From positions 49,894,183-49,958,182 of the forward strand of contig BRKX01000011.1 in the NCBI GenBank assembly GCA_026008535.1: a DNA stretch of 64,000 bases, read 5' to 3'. A program made the position numbers and the translations under genes. Numbering within the stretch: the stretch's first letter is position 1; each line of letters opens with the position of its first letter. This document shows positions 60,538 through 64,000 of this stretch, piece after piece. This DNA comes from Perilla frutescens (taxonomy: Eukaryota > Streptophyta > Magnoliopsida > Lamiales > Lamiaceae). Under the pieces are notes generated by a model, which worked only from the letters and a program-made list of their open reading frames with translations, was not told the origin of the DNA and made no database searches.

Positions 60538-61033
60538 AGAACTGTACAGAGCTGAGTGAAAGCAATGACGCCTTGGTCGTTTAGCTTGTTGCATAATGAA
60601 GGAAGCACATGCAGCAACAACAATTACACCACCTCGCGCAAAAGTTTGAGGCTCATTTCCGAAGCTTCATACAGTTTTGGTTCTGCTTCTTCAGGATGCC
60701 GGTTATCAGCTGTAGCCTCGATGTTACCACACCCGATACCTAAGCTCCGCAGGAATGTCATCTTCTTTGCTTCAACATCCACTGTTTTCTGAATCAAGAA
60801 TTAATTATGCTTAAGTCATAAGCAAGAACAATGACATCCAAATATTAATTAAAGATAACTTTTTAATCTTTGTTGAGTTAATATATGCCACGTCTGCAGT
60901 GGGCATGTTGAGAATGTTGAACCACCAAAAGACATACCTCAGTCTTGGTAGCTAATTTGCCTCTGTCAATTTCAATCAAAACTATGCTGGTATATTCAGA
61001 AGGCACCCCAGTAAGCAGGCTCCATTTTGTAGC
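60538..61033 (-). pseudogene. Captured fragment of a vWA / inter-alpha-trypsin-inhibitor-like protein gene
   Basis: On the - strand an exon 61033-60938 (acceptor TTGTAG, donor GAG-GTATGT) encodes ATKWSLLTGVPSEYTSIVLI plus EIDRGKLATKTE. A second exon from 60788 (acceptor GATTCAG) continues in frame with KTVDVEAKKMTFLRSLGIG, then EPKLYEASEMSLKLL, and meets a stop at 60626-60624. Recognisable family sequence goes on after the stop (LCNKLNDQGVIAFTQL). This matches, from memory, the C-terminal part of plant vWA-domain proteins related to inter-alpha-trypsin inhibitor heavy chains. The retained intron means genomic DNA, not an mRNA copy, was captured. Confidence 0.6.
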
Positions 61034-61144
61034 CTACAAGAACATTTCAGGTTCTTCAAATTTTCTTTAAAAAAAAATCATATATATATATATATACTGT
61101 CACTAGCTAGAACAAACCTTTTCCTCTAATTGTTTGCTTCCTGA

Positions 61145-61435
61145 TAACCGGTGCTAAAATAGTTCACAGTAGTGCTAAATTAGGTTACAACAGTGCTAAA
61201 ATAGTTCACAGTAGTGCTAAAGTACTAATAGTGAAAAATTCAAAATAACAGCTTAATCAGCTTTGTCAATCTAAGTGCTAAAATAGTTCACAATAGTGCT
61301 AAAATAGTTCACGATAGTGCTAAAATAGATCACAGTAGTGCTAAAGTACATGGCAATGCTAAAATAGTTCACAGTAGTGCTAAAATAGGTTACAAAAGTG
61401 CAAAAATAGATCACAGTAGTGCTAAAGTACAACAC
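61145..61435 (+). repeat. Right-half subterminal repeats, second cluster
   Basis: About eleven copies of GTGCTAAAATAGTTCACAG-like words. Its central part duplicates the 59918 cluster almost exactly, including the unique AACAGCTTAATCAGC insert, so one cluster was copied from the other. Confidence 0.8.
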
Positions 61436-61675
61436 CGCATTTTCTATGCTTGTTTTGGCAGACCACAGAACCCAACTACATTCCAAATAACTTCACTGAT
61501 TGATGAATATTCTTATCAATATATACATATATAGTCATTGCTATTAATATTAATGCCATGGTTTGTTCAAGATCATGTAGCATTTACGAGAGAAAGCAAG
61601 ATACATAAAAGTAAAAATGGAAATTGAAATTAAGATTAAATGTTTTTAAACAAACAGAACTTTGTTGACAATCTC

Positions 61676-61960
61676 CTAATTGAGAGCGGCAATCTGCGAA
61701 TCAAGGGCCTTGACAGTCTCCTCTTTCTGCTTTTCGAGACTGGCCAGCGCTTCCTGCAGCTCTGCCTCGATCTTCTTCTTCCCCTCCGCTAGCTTGTCAT
61801 CCACCTCCACCTCCACCTGCGTCTCCTTCTTCATCTTGTTTAACGCCGCCGATATCTCCGCCTTTACCGCCTTCATCACGGCGGCGGCCTGCTCCTTCAC
61901 GTTGTTCAGCTTCTCTCTGATGGCGGCGTCTCTCTCATCCATGAAGTTCCCCAGCGGTGA
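61676..61960 (-). pseudogene. Captured fragment of chloroplast ATP synthase subunit b' (CFo-II)
   Basis: The - strand frame reads [20 protein letters not shown], then [40 protein letters not shown] and [19 protein letters not shown], then stops. This is the long stator-stalk helix of the nuclear-encoded plastid F-type ATP synthase b' subunit (atpG type). Transit peptide, membrane helix and the last C-terminal residues are absent. About ten residues are deleted after the KLNNVK segment, and a short VEVEVDD insertion is present. It therefore cannot be a working subunit. It lies just inside the right TIR. Confidence 0.85.
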
Positions 61961-62200
61961 ACGTAGCGTCGGCTTTACGATTGCAACACGAATTATGAGG
62001 GAAAGATATTTCATTCCAAAAATAATAGAATTGCTAAATTACAAAAATAACCTCGGTTCATTAAAAAGTTGATAATATTACAATATTGCCACCACGTTTT
62101 TTTAAGTATGTAGCATATCTTGGCCGTCCAAATATACCAGATCTATGGCTCATATTGGTTCTCTGTTCTCATAGGGGGGTCTAGTTCTCACTTGATCCCA

Positions 62201-62202
<2 letters not shown>

Positions 62203-62254
<52 letters not shown>
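62203..62254. repeat. Compound TC/TA microsatellite
   Basis: A (TC)n run of about nine units is followed by a (TA)n run of about fifteen, directly abutting the right end of the 5.2-kb TIR element. Confidence 0.8.
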
Positions 62255-62256
<2 letters not shown>

Positions 62257-62410
62257 CCTCACGTGTCATTAAATTAAAGTGTATGTATATTTATTTGTAC
62301 CAACAAAATAATGTGAAAATGTTGCAAAAATTAGAGTTGTCAACCCTACTTAGGTGGACACAATATTTAGGGGCATAGTTGATATACTAGAATGGAATGA
62401 GAATGGAATC

Positions 62411-62521
<111 letters not shown>

Positions 62522-63193
62522 GCTGTATTTAATTAACATGTTGACACGAACATATTAAATTTAAACAATAATTAACTTTATTATTTTGATTTGTGCTATT
62601 GTACCATACTCTGTAATAAACTATCACATCTCTAACCCTTATCACATCTAGAATTATTAATTCGTATAATCATGTCATGTTTTGTATTGATACAATAACA
62701 ATGATCAGATAAATTAAATATAAATAAGAATATGACGCCATAAACATATGTACTTATACGATATGAAATTTATGTGTTGATAAGACACTACACAATAAAA
62801 AGTAAAAAATAATTATGCTAATAATAATAATTTAATTACCTTTTATTTTAATTTTTTGTAATTTTTCAATTTTTTATTTTTGGCATAGAAACATAAAAGG
62901 TAAATAATTAAATAAACTAACTTATTATTATAATTATAATAAATAAATAAATAAAATTTGAAACACGAGCCACTAACAAATCACTATATATCAACTACAT
63001 GTCATGTTATTAGGGCATTAACCAATTATCTTGTTGATTTATTGTAGTATTTTATAAGTCACTCAAACACGACACAAGAATTTTTTTGGGTGTTATTGTA
63101 TCATGATAACACTATAGACACGATAAATTTATACATTTACCTGATTATGTGTATAGAAGATTAGGGTCATTTCTCTGTTTGAGATTTACATTT

Positions 63194-63233
<40 letters not shown>

Positions 63234-63297
63234 GAGTACGTAATTTAAGTAATTTAATGTATAAATGAAAATTAAAGGAACCCCCCCCCCCTAACAG
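62522..63297. other. AT-rich intergenic DNA
   Basis: No gene seen. An AAT microsatellite lies at about 63197-63232 and a C11 run at 63281-63291. Confidence 0.5.
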
Positions 63298-63307
63298 TAC
63301 TTGAGCC

Positions 63308-63954
63308 TAAGGTTGTAAATGAATCAAATAATTTTGGTTCGGTTCGATATTCGATTCGATTTTTTGATATTCGAATTCGGAAATTTGTGATTCGAATACA
63401 AATACAAATACTTTTTCCGATTCGATTAGTTATCAAATTCAAACTCAAAATCATGATATTCGATTCGATATTCGAAAATATTCGATTCGATTTATGTTTA
63501 TATATATATATATATAATGGATTCTGATATATAAATATCCGATAGTCTAATGGTCCGGCAAATGAGATGACTTAATACAATATATATATATATATAAACT
63601 AAATTAAGAAACAAAATTAAACAAAAATAATCCCAATACCTAATTGTTTATTAGGTAAAATATTGGTTTAAAATATTATTTTAGGAAATTTTCTTCAAAA
63701 TTGTGAATCCAATCGAATAGTGTAAAACTAAGGAAATTTTGAATCGAATCGAATCAAATCGAATCGTATTGTATGTTTATAATACATTTAAAAAAATCGA
63801 ATCGAATATTCGTATCGAATCGAATATTTGTGAATATCTTATCGAATCGAATACGAATAAAAAAAATATTCGAAGTCGAATCGAATATGCAACAATTTTT
63901 TTGAATCGAATCGAATACATAGATATTCACTTCCATTCAATTCGTTTACAACCC
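63308..63954. mobile_element. TIR element with TTCGATTCGA arrays and 10-bp TSD
   Basis: Perfect TACTTGAGCC duplications lie at 63298-63307 and 63955-63964. The left end TAAGGTTGTAAATGAATC and the inverse of the right end GGGTTGTAAACGAATTG match for about 15 bases. Left part: repeated ATTCGATTCGAT. Right part: repeated ATCGAATCGAAT, i.e. inverted. No coding capacity. The TSD length suggests a MULE-like element. A TA run (63499-63516) and another (63578-63595) lie in the loop. Confidence 0.7.
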
Positions 63955-64000
63955 TACTTGAGCCGTTATAATAAATTGAAGTCGATGGATCGACATGGGG

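Larger units (their letters stand above)
57036..62202. mobile_element. 5.2-kb TIR element carrying three captured host-gene fragments
   Basis: The left end GGGTTGGGTTCC...GAGAACCAATCTCAATCATAG and the inverse of the right end GATGGGATCAAG...GAGAACCAATATGAGCCATAG align for about 150 bp, including CATAGATCT, TATTTGG and GGTGGCA..ATTGTAATA. The left end abuts a TA run and the right end a TC/TA run, so the TSD is obscured. Inside are pieces of a GRAS gene, a vWA/ITIH-like gene and the ATP synthase b' gene, a solo LTR and a MITE. No transposase is visible, so it would depend on an enzyme in trans. It fits the Pack-type (gene-capturing) description. The superfamily is not resolved. Confidence 0.75.

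Noticed and set aside
61676..62014. A functional ATP synthase b' gene
   Set aside because: Transit peptide, membrane helix and C-terminus are missing and there is an internal deletion; it lies inside a TIR element.
57036..62202. Helitron interpretation of the gene-capturing element
   Set aside because: Helitrons capture genes but lack terminal inverted repeats; here both ends align in inverse for about 150 bp.

Overview
This window is nuclear DNA of a flowering plant, most likely a eudicot. It is AT-rich, its genes are split by GT-AG introns, and it carries plant-type Mutator, copia, gypsy, SINE and Stowaway elements. I cannot place it to order from sequence alone.

Four host genes lie on the + strand. 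(1) 3899-4706 is a small cystatin/monellin-fold (UPF0725-like) gene whose first part is thrown out of frame by a TA microsatellite. (2) 7370-17538 is a nine-exon gene for a PTM-type DDT/PHD-finger chromatin protein; all exon phases fit and predict 1784 residues. (3) 29439-37624 is CHLD, the D subunit of plastid magnesium chelatase, in 15 exons and 764 residues. (4) 38847-40157 is a BEE-type bHLH transcription factor in six exons and 275 residues, with a palindromic G-box about 200 bp upstream of its ATG.

The rest is mostly mobile DNA, and many copies have target-site duplications (TSDs) that fix their ends. 1290-2700 holds a gypsy-like pol tail and LTR. 21240-21769 is a dead RNase H-like fragment. 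22023-23030 is a non-autonomous MULE. 23337-28127 is a decayed copia element on the - strand, carrying nested MITEs and a SINE. 28637-29134 is a foldback MITE just upstream of CHLD. 41040-44001 holds a Stowaway MITE, two further terminal-inverted-repeat (TIR) elements and a SINE pair.

44125-56896 is a 12.8-kb MULE with a 9-bp TSD. Its gene layout is convergent, as in MuDR: an Ulp1-like protease gene runs in from the left and a FAR1/FRS-type transposase runs in from the right. Both are broken by stops and frameshifts, and an Athila-like gypsy remnant sits inside the Ulp1 gene. The small element at 22023-23030 shares its terminal pattern and also has a perfect 9-bp TSD, so one MULE family with an autonomous-type and a deletion-type member is present.

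57036-62202 is a second large TIR element. It carries pieces of three unrelated host genes: a GRAS regulator, a vWA/inter-alpha-trypsin-inhibitor-like protein that keeps its intron, and chloroplast ATP synthase subunit b'. It also carries short subterminal repeats whose orientation flips between its two halves, and a nested solo LTR with a perfect 5-bp TSD. The window ends with compound microsatellites and a small element (63308-63954) with a perfect 10-bp TSD and many TTCGATTCGA motifs. I consider the gene-capturing element and the MULE pair the most interesting content.
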